Source of the DNA: Candidatus Kaiserbacteria bacterium
GTDB lineage: Bacteria > Patescibacteriota > Minisyncoccia > Phycocordibacterales > UBA2100
Length of the DNA: 33,190 nucleotides
Direction: 5' to 3'
Assembly: GCA_016217925.1 (NCBI GenBank)
Contig: JACRFK010000009.1
Coordinates: 1-33,190 of the forward strand
Part shown: in pieces, positions 15,821-22,991 of the stretch
How the letters are laid out: each line of letters begins with the position of its first letter
How positions within the stretch are numbered: position 1 is the stretch's first letter
Notes under the pieces: generated by a model
What the model was told of the DNA's origin: nothing
Databases searched by the model: none
Seen by the model: only the letters and a program-made list of their open reading frames with translations
Translations under genes and position numbers: made by a program

Positions 15821-16288
15821 ATGAAAACGCATGCATGGTGGGGAATTATCATCCTTCTTTTTATCGTCATCGTCGTTCTTGCGTGGGTGCTTTTTGCGAT
15901 GCCCGCACGCGTCGAAGCGCCCACGGCCACCTCCACGCCGGCCGTTGCAACGTCGACGCAGCCGCTTTCTGCCCGCGTGGTTGTTACTTCGCCGAAGGCC
16001 AATGCAACCGTGGGGAATATTTTTGTCGTATCGGGGTCAGCTCCGGGTCCGTGGTACTTTGAGGCCTCATTTCCCATCAAAATCGTTGACAAAGTCAACA
16101 ACTTCATCGGGCGGGGAATCGCTCAGGCACAGGGGGAGTGGATGACGACGGACCAGGTCACGTTTACCGCGACGGTCACCCTTGACGGCACGTATTCCGG
16201 ACCTGCGACCGTCGTACTTTTGCGCGATAATCCGTCGGGAATGCCGGAAAACGACGACTCCGTTTCGGTACCTATCGTGATACAGTAG
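15821..16288 (+). CDS. Membrane-anchored Gmad2 immunoglobulin-like protein
   Basis: 155 residues. An N-terminal hydrophobic helix (about 7-28) anchors it, then a Thr/Ser/Pro/Ala-rich linker (about 32-50) and a single beta-sandwich domain with VVVTSPKANATVGN, VSGSAPGPWYFEASFPIKIVD and a C-terminal SVPIVIQ. The pattern fits the Gmad2 (bacterial spore germination-type) Ig-like domain. It would sit outside the membrane; ligand unknown. It starts 9 nt after yvcK, so co-transcription is likely. Confidence 0.8.
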   Translation: MKTHAWWGIIILLFIVIVVLAWVLFAMPARVEAPTATSTPAVATSTQPLSARVVVTSPKANATVGNIFVVSGSAPGPWYFEASFPIKIVDKVNNFIGRGIAQAQGEWMTTDQVTFTATVTLDGTYSGPATVVLLRDNPSGMPENDDSVSVPIVIQ

Positions 16289-16297
16289 GTCGCTCGA

Positions 16298-16393
16298 CAG
16301 GCGTTGCCTTTTTCCGTCGCTATCTGCGGCTGCCGCCGCAGCGCTCGGTCTCGGCCCCGTCGGGCCTGCGAAGCCGGAAAAAGGCAACGCCTG
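16298..16393 (+). repeat. Family D palindromic element upstream of nth
   Basis: 19-bp perfect inverted arms: CAGGCGTTGCCTTTTTCCG (16298-16316) and its complement (16375-16393). Between them two hairpins: TGCGGC/GCCGCA (16325-16340) and GGCCC/GGGCC (16353-16366). It fills the gap between the Gmad2 gene and the nth -10 box and is free of stop codons in more than one frame. Confidence 0.8.
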
Positions 16394-16405
16394 CGCTCGC
16401 TGTGG

Positions 16406-16411
16406 TACGAT
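16406..16411 (+). promoter_or_regulatory. -10 box, leaderless start of nth
   Basis: TACGAT ends 7 nt before ATG 16419, immediately after the family D element. Confidence 0.55.
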
Positions 16412-16418
16412 TGCCCAA

Positions 16419-17081
16419 ATGCAAAGATTCGACGAACGAAGGGGGCGTGCCAAAAAACTCGTTGCGTATCTCAAAAAGGCGTATCCGGTACCCAAAAGCG
16501 AATTGAGGCACAGGACCCCTTTTCAGTTCGTCGTTGCGGTCATGATGTCGGCGCAGTGTACCGACAAAGTCGTGAACCGTGTGACAGACAAACTTTTCAA
16601 GAAATATATAACCGCCCTCGACTTTGCTCGGGCTAAACCGAAAGATTTAGAAAAAGAAATATCGTCGGTCACATTCTTCCGCAACAAGGCGAAAGCAATT
16701 ATTGCTGCGGCGAAGAAAGTAGAGAAAGATTTCGGGGGGAGGGTACCGCGAACGGCAGAAGAGTTGCGGACACTTCCCGGTGTCGGCTATAAAACGGCGC
16801 ATGTGATTCTCGGCGAGCTCTATGACAGCTGGGAAGGAATACCGACTGATACGCACGTGAAGCGTTTCGCCAAGCGATTTGACCTGACTGATAACGAAGA
16901 CCTCACGAAAATATCTAAAGACCTTGAAGCGCTCGTTGCGAAAAAAGACTGGAAGTACGTCAACAACGGCCTGGTTCTCCACGGCCGATACATTTGCCCC
17001 GCGCGCCCGCACGACTGCCTCATGCATCCGCTCACGAAGCTTTGGCCTCAGGCTGGGAAGAGGTGGCCGAAGGTAAAGTAG
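16419..17081 (+). CDS. nth: Endonuclease III with an incomplete [4Fe-4S] site
   Basis: 220 residues. Base-excision DNA glycosylase/AP lyase for oxidised pyrimidines. Motifs: MMSAQCTDKVVN, the helix-hairpin-helix LPGVGYKTA with catalytic K125, and the catalytic aspartate D144 in TDTHVKR. Standard Nth proteins end with a C-X6-C-X2-C-X5-C cluster. Here C193 and C200 keep the first spacing but the third and fourth positions are H203 and W209, so a normal cluster cannot form. Catalytic residues are intact, so activity without a cluster is likely. Confidence 0.93.
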   Translation: MQRFDERRGRAKKLVAYLKKAYPVPKSELRHRTPFQFVVAVMMSAQCTDKVVNRVTDKLFKKYITALDFARAKPKDLEKEISSVTFFRNKAKAIIAAAKKVEKDFGGRVPRTAEELRTLPGVGYKTAHVILGELYDSWEGIPTDTHVKRFAKRFDLTDNEDLTKISKDLEALVAKKDWKYVNNGLVLHGRYICPARPHDCLMHPLTKLWPQAGKRWPKVK

Positions 17082-17107
17082 CAAGTCTGTATCTAACTAA
17101 ATAGAAC

Positions 17108-17134
17108 GAAACCGTGACAGCGTGCCACGGTTTC
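17108..17134 (+). terminator. Bidirectional terminator between nth and the XRE gene
   Basis: GAAACCGTG (17108-17116) and CACGGTTTC (17126-17134) form a perfect 9-bp stem; TTGTTT follows on the plus strand and GTTCTATTT on the minus. Confidence 0.8.
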
Positions 17135-17170
17135 TTGTTTGTGCCACCTATTGGCGGTCTTGAGAACGGG

Positions 17171-17713
17171 TTATTTCCGGACCTTGCGCTTGGCCTGCGC
17201 GAACTCGATGACCTCGTGCTCGGCCGGTTGCTGTTCCTGCTCGGGCGCGATGCTCTCGGCCAACTTGACGAAGCTACGGCGAACGTTCGGGTCCTTCATC
17301 CGCGAGAATGCCGTTATAAGCGCGAGCCCGTCGGGCGTCGCAAGGCACTCGTTCACGTAGGCCGGAGACGGTGCTTCGGCGGCCGTCTGAGCACCCTTCC
17401 ACGTCGAATTCGGGTGGAACTCGACCGGAGCGCCTTCGAAGAAGAACGACACGGGTACTTGCAGGATATGCGACAGTTGCTGCATGCGAGACGCACCGAT
17501 GCGATTGGTGCCCTTCTCGTATTTCTGCACTTGCTGAAAGGTCAGCCCGAGCGCATCGCCGAGCTTCTCCTGCGACATCGAAAGCATCATCCGCCGCATG
17601 CGGACCTTCGAGCCGACGTGTACGTCGACCGAATTCGGCCCCTTCTTCTTGGTTGCGCCGATTTTCGCCTTCGTCTTCGCCTTCGCTTTTGCAGTCGTCT
17701 TGGCTATCGCCAT
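17171..17713 (-). CDS. XRE-family transcriptional regulator of alphaproteobacterial type
   Basis: 180 residues. A Lys/Ala-rich N-terminus (1-25) precedes a clear HTH: VDVHVGSKVRMRRMMLSMSQ, EKLGDALGLTFQQVQKYEKG, TNRIGASRMQQLSHILQVPV. The next segment is SFFFEGAP, then a C-terminal helical part with an ALITAFSRMKDPNVRRSF motif. From memory this HTH is almost the sequence typical of Rhizobiales regulators, which points to transfer. ATG 17713 is chosen because AGGGGAT lies just upstream, one of few good Shine-Dalgarno sites here. It has a consensus promoter with a perfect palindrome at the transcription start. Confidence 0.9.
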   Translation of the reverse strand: MAIAKTTAKAKAKTKAKIGATKKKGPNSVDVHVGSKVRMRRMMLSMSQEKLGDALGLTFQQVQKYEKGTNRIGASRMQQLSHILQVPVSFFFEGAPVEFHPNSTWKGAQTAAEAPSPAYVNECLATPDGLALITAFSRMKDPNVRRSFVKLAESIAPEQEQQPAEHEVIEFAQAKRKVRK

Positions 17714-17767
17714 GATGGCAATCCCCTCACTTGTGTTGGAACAAAAATACCGGCTGGTAGCCGGGCG

Positions 17768-17782
17768 TCGGAAGTCTTCCGA
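17768..17782 (-). promoter_or_regulatory. Candidate autoregulatory operator
   Basis: TCGGAAG-T-CTTCCGA, a perfect 7-1-7 palindrome located about +2 to +16 relative to the predicted start of the XRE transcript. Confidence 0.55.
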
Positions 17783-17790
17783 TCTCGCAT

Positions 17791-17819
17791 ACCATAGCAC
17801 ACAATATCGCGAAATGCAA
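17791..17819 (-). promoter_or_regulatory. Promoter of the XRE regulator
   Basis: Minus strand TTGCAT (17819-17814), 17 bp, TGC-TATGGT (17796-17791), extended -10. Leader about 70 nt. Confidence 0.7.
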
Positions 17820-17839
17820 TACCCCAGTTTTGTTCAAGT

Positions 17840-20059
17840 TTAGAGGCGTCTACGCATGCGGCGCGCGGTTTCTATCACGTAATTGAGCCAATATTTCGCG
17901 GTAAGCGGCATGTCCTGAGCGTGGAGATATGCCTCGGCGAAGCCGCCGAAGCCCTTCTTGAAGAGCGAAAGGCCCGCCCATGCGTGTTGCGGCTTGTTGT
18001 CCGGCGCGATGCCCCAGAAGTTGTATAGAGTACAGCCGCGCTTTTTTGCCTCTTGAATTACCCGCCATTGCAGAAGGTACGAGGCGTTGATGTCGTCAAA
18101 TTTTTGGAGCGAGCCGCTGTGATGATAGAAGGCTTGTCCGTTGTAAAAAATAATTATCGCCGCTGCGATGAGCTCGCCGCGGTATTTTCCGAAGAAGAAT
18201 ACGGCCTCTCCGTCGCGACTGAACAGTTCGAATTCTGTCTTCAGGTATTCTTTGCTGAAGGGGGTGAATTGCTGTCGCTGTACGGTCGCCGCATAGACGG
18301 AAGCGAATTTCTCCATATCGGCGGGGTCGGAGCTTTGGATTATTTCCACACCCTCCTTTTCCATTTTCTTGATGAGGTAGCGGGTCGTTTTGCGCATCTC
18401 TTTCAAGAGCACGTCTTCCGGCTTGGTTATGTCGAGCATCCAAGAGAGCTCGGGATGCATATGTATCGGCGCGTCTCGGAATCCGAGGCGCCCGTACATC
18501 GCCCTGTTGGCGTCGTTCGCTTCTGAGAGAGGGCAGAAGCGGATGAAATCGCACTTTTCTTCGCGCGCGATGTGGGTACAGTAGCGCGCGAGCGCAGAAA
18601 GCGCGGATTCCTCATCAGCGGCCCCGGAAATGACGGGACCATGCGGACACACCAGAAATGTTCCGCGCCGCGCGCCTATCTTTATAAATAGTGCAACTGC
18701 CGCCAAGGTCTCGCCTCGGTAAACACCCGCGCGGAATATTTTCGAACCGGTGTGCTCGTAGTGCTGTGCCCATTTCCACGACTGCAGGAAACTATGCGGT
18801 TTTTCCGCGCGCAAGAAATTCTCCCACGTGGCCTCATCATCAATGGGTCGTACGCTGTACGTGCTGCTTCCCTCGGTCCGCAACCATTGATTCACGTGTG
18901 CCGCGATCCTCTCTGCGTCCGCAGTCGAAACATTGATGTGCGTCGGCAGATTCAGCATCATCCGCGCAACTTTTTCTGCGGTAGGGCACTGGCCCTTGTA
19001 GTCGGTGCGATTCAAAAAACGTTTCGGCCCCACCGGCGCGTCGTACCAGATATCGCCGACATACACGTCTCTTTCCTTCAGATATTCGATAAGACGCTCC
19101 CGTTCGCTGATGAGAATAGGGAAGCGCAGATTGGTAGATTGTGAGAGCGTGCCGCCATCTGTGGGCACGAGCAGACTTTTATCTAGGGTCTTCGCATACA
19201 CCCCCGCAATCTCCCGCCTGTGCCGGGCGATATTCTCCAATTCCATATACTGCCGCAGAATCTCCAAGCAGTACCAACTCGGGAGCATATGGGCCTCACT
19301 GGAGCCGGCATCCGGAAGTGGGCGAGAGAGGATGCGAAGGCCGCGGAATAAGCCGTGAACAATTGCACCAATGTACAGAGTGTGCGCCGCCCGTATCTTC
19401 CATGCGAGCAGGGGATACAGACGGTCTTTGAGTTGTTGTATGAACGGGACTTTTTTGGGATGCGCCGTCAATTCCTGATATTTTTTGTTGCGAATGATGA
19501 GCGCGCCGCCCGCGACAGCGTCTATCACCTTGTCCTGGCTGAACGAGAGGATGACGAAATCGCCGACAGTTCCCGCTTCCGCTCCTGTTGCGTACGTGGT
19601 GCCGATAGAATGCGCCACGTCTTCTATGAATACGATGCCTCGCTCCTTGCACAGAGTCGCTATTGCTTCGACATCGCACGGTGAGCCAAGTGTATTTTGA
19701 ACGACCACCGCTTTGATGGCGGGATTTGCAACGAGAGCGTCTCGCAGAGTTTGTGCGGAGAAATTGAGCGACGAAGCGGAGATATCGAGGTAGTGGCATG
19801 TATGACCGCTCTCCTCTATCGCCTGGTAGACCGCCCAACAGGTATATCCGTTGATTGCGACGGCAGCATTTTCAGGGACAGAAGAAAGCGCCAGCCGCAA
19901 GGCCTCGCGGCCTTTGTACATGAGAATTGCCCGGCCGCCGTAACGCGTCTCGAGATATTCAGTCAAACGTCTTTTGAGAGAAACTCCGCCTAAGGCAAAA
20001 AGTATCCGCAGAGCGGAAAAAAGTGTGTGGTTCGAGCCAAGTGAATTGAATAAACTCAT
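17840..20059 (-). CDS. Fusion: DegT-type PLP aminotransferase + FemAB/GNAT peptidyl-acyl transferase
   Basis: 739 residues in one frame. Residues 1 to about 395 are a DegT/DnrJ/EryC1-like PLP fold: FIEDVAHSIG (D147 for the pyridine nitrogen), then LSFSQDK with K177 as the expected Schiff-base lysine and AVAGGALII. Residues about 405-739 are a FemAB-like domain: HSFLQSWKWAQHYE, VCPHGPVIS, KTTRYLIKKMEKEGV, AIIIFYNGQAFYHHSGS and LYNFWGIAPD. The first half probably aminates a sugar or similar substrate; the second adds an amino acid or acyl group, for example to peptidoglycan precursor. ATG 20059 is chosen over an upstream TTG at 20095. Third gene of the murF operon. Confidence 0.87.
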   Translation of the reverse strand: MSLFNSLGSNHTLFSALRILFALGGVSLKRRLTEYLETRYGGRAILMYKGREALRLALSSVPENAAVAINGYTCWAVYQAIEESGHTCHYLDISASSLNFSAQTLRDALVANPAIKAVVVQNTLGSPCDVEAIATLCKERGIVFIEDVAHSIGTTYATGAEAGTVGDFVILSFSQDKVIDAVAGGALIIRNKKYQELTAHPKKVPFIQQLKDRLYPLLAWKIRAAHTLYIGAIVHGLFRGLRILSRPLPDAGSSEAHMLPSWYCLEILRQYMELENIARHRREIAGVYAKTLDKSLLVPTDGGTLSQSTNLRFPILISERERLIEYLKERDVYVGDIWYDAPVGPKRFLNRTDYKGQCPTAEKVARMMLNLPTHINVSTADAERIAAHVNQWLRTEGSSTYSVRPIDDEATWENFLRAEKPHSFLQSWKWAQHYEHTGSKIFRAGVYRGETLAAVALFIKIGARRGTFLVCPHGPVISGAADEESALSALARYCTHIAREEKCDFIRFCPLSEANDANRAMYGRLGFRDAPIHMHPELSWMLDITKPEDVLLKEMRKTTRYLIKKMEKEGVEIIQSSDPADMEKFASVYAATVQRQQFTPFSKEYLKTEFELFSRDGEAVFFFGKYRGELIAAAIIIFYNGQAFYHHSGSLQKFDDINASYLLQWRVIQEAKKRGCTLYNFWGIAPDNKPQHAWAGLSLFKKGFGGFAEAYLHAQDMPLTAKYWLNYVIETARRMRRRL

Positions 20060-20068
20060 CTCGCCCTT

Positions 20069-20074
20069 TCTATA
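20069..20074 (-). promoter_or_regulatory. Possible internal -10 box before the DegT-FemAB gene
   Basis: Minus strand TATAGA ends 9 nt before ATG 20059; supports that start over the upstream TTG. Confidence 0.35.
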
Positions 20075-20123
20075 CTGATAATACGTTGCATACAATAGAG
20101 GTGTGAAAGGGCGGGACTCATAC

Positions 20124-20846
20124 CTATTTCAGTTCTCCCGCGAGCAGCTCGGCGACTTTTTCCGGATGCGTGATGTGTGGTGAATGTCGTGCACCGGGGA
20201 TGATGACCATCCGCGAGCCGCGTATTCCCGCGTGAATGGTCTTGCCCGCGGAAAGCGGTGTTGTCGTGTCTCCCTCACCCCAGATGATAAGCGTGGGGCA
20301 GTGTATCCGGTCCAAGACGTTCGAGAGGTCGACGGACATAAGATTCGCCATCGTTTTTCTCATTTCAGGAGTGGCTGCGCGGTAGTCATTTTCCCGTATC
20401 ACTTTGTACACGAGATCCCGCAGTGTTTCCGAACGCGTAAGGAAGTGTCCGGCCTTGGAAACGACCCTAAAAAAGTCTCTCTTGAGGCGCCGCAATCCCC
20501 TCGGCGGAATGCCGGAGCTGTCTTCGACAATGAGCCGTGCAACTTTTTCCGGATGCTTCGCCGTAAAAGCGAGTGAAATGCGCCCGCCGTTGGAGTGCCC
20601 GTAGAGTACGACTTTGTCGTGAGCGGTCGTCTTTTCTTCCAGCCACTTCACGTAGTCGTCCATCGTCCAGACGGGATTCGTCCCGTCGGTGAGGCCGGGG
20701 ATGAGGAGGAATTCGTGGTCGATACCGCGCGAAGAAAGCATCTCCAGAAGCGGCCGCCACGTATCGGTCTGATATGTCCATCCGTGTAAAATAAACATTT
20801 TCACCCCGTTAGAGATGCCCGAATATTTTGCTTGGTTCATTGTCAT
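20124..20846 (-). CDS. Alpha/beta hydrolase with a family B N-terminus
   Basis: 240 residues from ATG 20846. Oxyanion HGW near 21-23, nucleophile S85 in YGHSNGG, acid D193 in GEGDTTTP, histidine H221 or H224 in GARHSPH; a lid of about 60 residues with basic helices lies between. Substrate unknown. The natural start of such folds would be at KMFILHGW; the preceding residues contain ISNGV and are encoded by the family B element. ATG 20846 overlaps the stop of the mini-ORF at 20843-20887 (ATGA). Second enzyme of the murF operon. Confidence 0.87.
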   Translation of the reverse strand: MTMNQAKYSGISNGVKMFILHGWTYQTDTWRPLLEMLSSRGIDHEFLLIPGLTDGTNPVWTMDDYVKWLEEKTTAHDKVVLYGHSNGGRISLAFTAKHPEKVARLIVEDSSGIPPRGLRRLKRDFFRVVSKAGHFLTRSETLRDLVYKVIRENDYRAATPEMRKTMANLMSVDLSNVLDRIHCPTLIIWGEGDTTTPLSAGKTIHAGIRGSRMVIIPGARHSPHITHPEKVAELLAGELK

Positions 20847-20884
20847 ACTGCGAATGTTATCTCTTTGAAATCTCTAACGGGGTT
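20802..20884 (-). repeat. Family B inverted-repeat element, copy 1 (83 nt)
   Basis: Perfect 14-bp arms ACCCCGTTAGAGAT (plus 20803-20816) and ATCTCTAACGGGGT (20870-20883). Relative to the other copies both arms changed A to G / T to C together, a compensatory pair. It lies directly after an ATG that overlaps the murF stop. Confidence 0.88.
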
Positions 20885-20887
20885 CAT
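20843..20887 (-). CDS. Mini-ORF of the family B element, 14 aa
   Basis: ATG 20887 overlaps the murF stop (ATGA) and its own TGA overlaps the hydrolase ATG (ATGA). The peptide is MNPVRDFKEITFAV. It would couple translation of murF to the hydrolase. Shares MxPVR with the mini-ORFs at 22216 and 28322. Whether the peptide matters or only its translation does is open. Confidence 0.5.
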   Translation of the reverse strand: MNPVRDFKEITFAV

Positions 20888-22149
20888 AATCCAAAATTCT
20901 TTCTTCGCTTCTGCCACACCTCTTCACGCCGACACAATTTTTCCACGTCGGCTTCATCTCTCAGCAGATGCTCTATAATACCTTCCAAAAAACGAGCGCC
21001 CTTGAAGACAAGTATCTCTCCGCCGCGTATCTCGGATACGAGGTACGTCAGTGCCTCTCTTGGGCCGATGAACGATTCAACAATTCCATCGCGGCCTGCC
21101 GCCTCAAGCGCGGGCTTTGTGTAGGCGCGCATACGCGGTCCCACCATGATGATGCGAGTGAGGTCTGCTGCACAGAGTATTTCTGCAAGGCGTTCGTGTT
21201 CTTCCTTCTCGAACCCGCCCTGTTCGGTGAGGTCTCCGAGTACGAGCCATTTTTCGCCGGGCAACTTTTCCGCCATGCGTACTATCGCAGCGACGGAGTC
21301 CACGTTCGCGTTGTAGCTGCTGTCGACGAGTGTCGCGTTCTTTATCCCCCGAAATAACGAGCTTCTGCCCGGAGGCATCGTAAGCCGCGAGAGGTCGCCC
21401 GGCTGCACGCCGAAATAGTCAGCGATCTTCATAGACGCAACTATCGCATAGAACGTTTCTTGGGGGAGCAAGAACGGCGTGCGATACACCGTTCCGCCGA
21501 TGTTGAATTCGCTGCCGCTTGTGCTCACGGTGTGACTCACAAGCAGCTCCTTCTCCCGCATCTCGTAGACTTTGGCGTGCGTCCTATGCAGCTGCCTCAT
21601 GATGAGGGGGCTGTCCGCATTTACGATAGCGAGCCGCGTCGTGTGCTCGATGAAGCCTCCGAATTCGTACGCAATTGCTTCGTCGATGCTTCTGAATGGT
21701 CCGTCATGTACCGTTTTCTCAAAGAGCATGCTGTGCGTACGCGCGACGCTGAGGCAGACGCTTACTTCGGGGCGCAGAAGTGAGCCCAAGAAATCGCCTT
21801 CGCCGGGTCTGTCGCCGTCCACCTCTACGACGTATATCTTTTCGTCATAAGGTTTTTTCCACGCCGCAAACGGCGCCGCGAAGGCAAGCCAAATCCACTC
21901 CACGGGCGAGAAGCTTGAGCGGTGTAATCCGAGAATGTCAAAGGGGATTCCAAAGGCGCTGTTGGCATGATGAGAATACTTGGCGCTCGCACCGAGCTGC
22001 GCCTCCGTGAGGTGCAGACAGACGGTCTTTCCGTTGGAGCCGGTGATGAGGACGACATGCGGATCCCACCGCCTGAGGCGTATACGGGCGAAGAACCTGA
22101 AGTATCGGGCTACGGTGAAATGAAGAGCGGTCTTTATCTGTTGCAGCAT
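20884..22149 (-). CDS. murF: Mur ligase family protein, MurF-like
   Basis: 421 residues. ATP-dependent amide ligase; the MurF reading (UDP-MurNAc-tripeptide + D-Ala-D-Ala) is the best fit. P-loop TGSNGKT (36-42), central DGDRPGEGDF and VARTHSMLFE, NADSPLIM, SSYNANVDS typical of the MurF C-domain, and VLGDLTEQGGFEKEEH near the end. The uridine-binding first domain is almost absent: the P-loop is at residue 36 instead of beyond 100, so the substrate may differ. A TATTCT box lies 8 nt before ATG 22149. Heads an envelope operon. Confidence 0.85.
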   Translation of the reverse strand: MLQQIKTALHFTVARYFRFFARIRLRRWDPHVVLITGSNGKTVCLHLTEAQLGASAKYSHHANSAFGIPFDILGLHRSSFSPVEWIWLAFAAPFAAWKKPYDEKIYVVEVDGDRPGEGDFLGSLLRPEVSVCLSVARTHSMLFEKTVHDGPFRSIDEAIAYEFGGFIEHTTRLAIVNADSPLIMRQLHRTHAKVYEMREKELLVSHTVSTSGSEFNIGGTVYRTPFLLPQETFYAIVASMKIADYFGVQPGDLSRLTMPPGRSSLFRGIKNATLVDSSYNANVDSVAAIVRMAEKLPGEKWLVLGDLTEQGGFEKEEHERLAEILCAADLTRIIMVGPRMRAYTKPALEAAGRDGIVESFIGPREALTYLVSEIRGGEILVFKGARFLEGIIEHLLRDEADVEKLCRREEVWQKRRKNFGL

Positions 22150-22157
22150 TAAGCCCC

Positions 22158-22163
22158 AGAATA
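22158..22163 (-). promoter_or_regulatory. -10 box of the murF operon
   Basis: Minus strand TATTCT ends 8 nt before ATG 22149. Confidence 0.55.
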
Positions 22164-22203
22164 CTAAATTAATGACGCCCTCGCCATGAGATGCCCGCGG
22201 CGG

Positions 22204-22209
22204 TAGTAT
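22204..22209 (+). promoter_or_regulatory. -10 box, leaderless start at the family B element of the HAD gene
   Basis: TAGTAT ends 6 nt before ATG 22216, the ATG that immediately precedes the element. Confidence 0.55.
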
Positions 22210-22215
22210 GACTGC

Positions 22216-22278
22216 ATGAACCCCGTTAGAAATCGCGGACGACTACACCAGTTCAATCCAAACTTTTTCATCCTATGA
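22216..22278 (+). CDS. Mini-ORF of the family B element, 20 aa
   Basis: Starts at the leaderless ATG 22216, reads MNPVRNRG... and stops with TGA overlapping the HAD start (ATGA at 22275-22278). Predicted to be translated first and to hand ribosomes to the HAD gene. Confidence 0.5.
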   Translation: MNPVRNRGRLHQFNPNFFIL

Positions 22279-22304
22279 AGCCGCGTCCTATTTCTAACGG
22301 GGTG
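22219..22304 (+). repeat. Family B inverted-repeat element, copy 2 (86 nt)
   Basis: ACCCCGTTAGAAAT (22220-22233) and ATTTCTAACGGGGT (22290-22303), perfect 14-bp arms, extended inward by CGCGG/CCGCG. It lies between an ATG and the AAAGAAAAACGC that would naturally continue the HAD gene. Confidence 0.9.
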
Positions 22305-22991
22305 AAAGAAAAACGCAGGGTTGCGATATTCGATGTGGACGGAACCATCTTCCGCTCAAGTCTTCTCATTCAAGTGGTCAACCGGCTCATCGAAAAAGAG
22401 GTCTTCCCGCGCTCGACGCGTCGCGTATACGAGCGGGAATACGAGCGATGGCTCAACCGTGAGGGCGATTACGACGAATATATCAACGCCGTCGTAGAGG
22501 CATTCGTCGGGCACCTCAAAGGTGTGCACTACAGCGCCTTGGCGGATGCGGCGGAGGAGGTCGTTGACGAGCAATGGAAACGCACGTACCGGTACACGCG
22601 CGATTTGCTCAAGAGTTTGAAAAAACGCGGATACTTTTTGCTCGCGGTGTCGCATTCGCCGAAGACCGTGCTCGACAAATTCTGCCCGAAACTCGGATTC
22701 GACAAGACGTACGGCATGCTCTATGAGATAGGTCCGACCGAATGCTTCACGGGTAATATCATCGACCAGTTGATATTGAATAAAGCCGCCATCGTGCGTC
22801 GGGCGGTCGAGAAAGAAAGTCTCACACTCGCGCATTCCATCGGGGTGGGGGACACTGAGAGTGATATTTCATTCCTCGAGCTGGTCGCGAAGCCCATCTG
22901 CTTCAATCCGAATTCAAAATTGTATCGCTATGCAAAAAGAATGAAGTGGGGCGTTGTCGTCGAGCGGAAAGATGTGGTGTATGAGCTATGA
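22275..22991 (+). CDS. HAD-IB family phosphatase with a family B N-terminus
   Basis: 238 residues. SerB-like HAD fold: motif I FDVDGT with D20 and D22, motif II serine in AVSHSP (about 119-124), and motif III GVGDTESDISFLE near 202-214. Phosphomonoester substrate unknown. Residues 1-10 (MKPRPISNGV) come from the palindromic element; the conserved part begins KEKRRVAIFD. Its stop overlaps the mutY start (ATGA at 22988-22991). Confidence 0.9.
   Translation: MKPRPISNGVKEKRRVAIFDVDGTIFRSSLLIQVVNRLIEKEVFPRSTRRVYEREYERWLNREGDYDEYINAVVEAFVGHLKGVHYSALADAAEEVVDEQWKRTYRYTRDLLKSLKKRGYFLLAVSHSPKTVLDKFCPKLGFDKTYGMLYEIGPTECFTGNIIDQLILNKAAIVRRAVEKESLTLAHSIGVGDTESDISFLELVAKPICFNPNSKLYRYAKRMKWGVVVERKDVVYEL

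Noticed and set aside
17768-17790. Resemblance of CTTCCGATCT to an Illumina adapter end, suggesting a chimeric join
   Set aside because: The match is about 10-11 nt and breaks where the adapter continues; the bases form a perfect palindrome at a promoter start, and the flanking promoter and gene are coherent.
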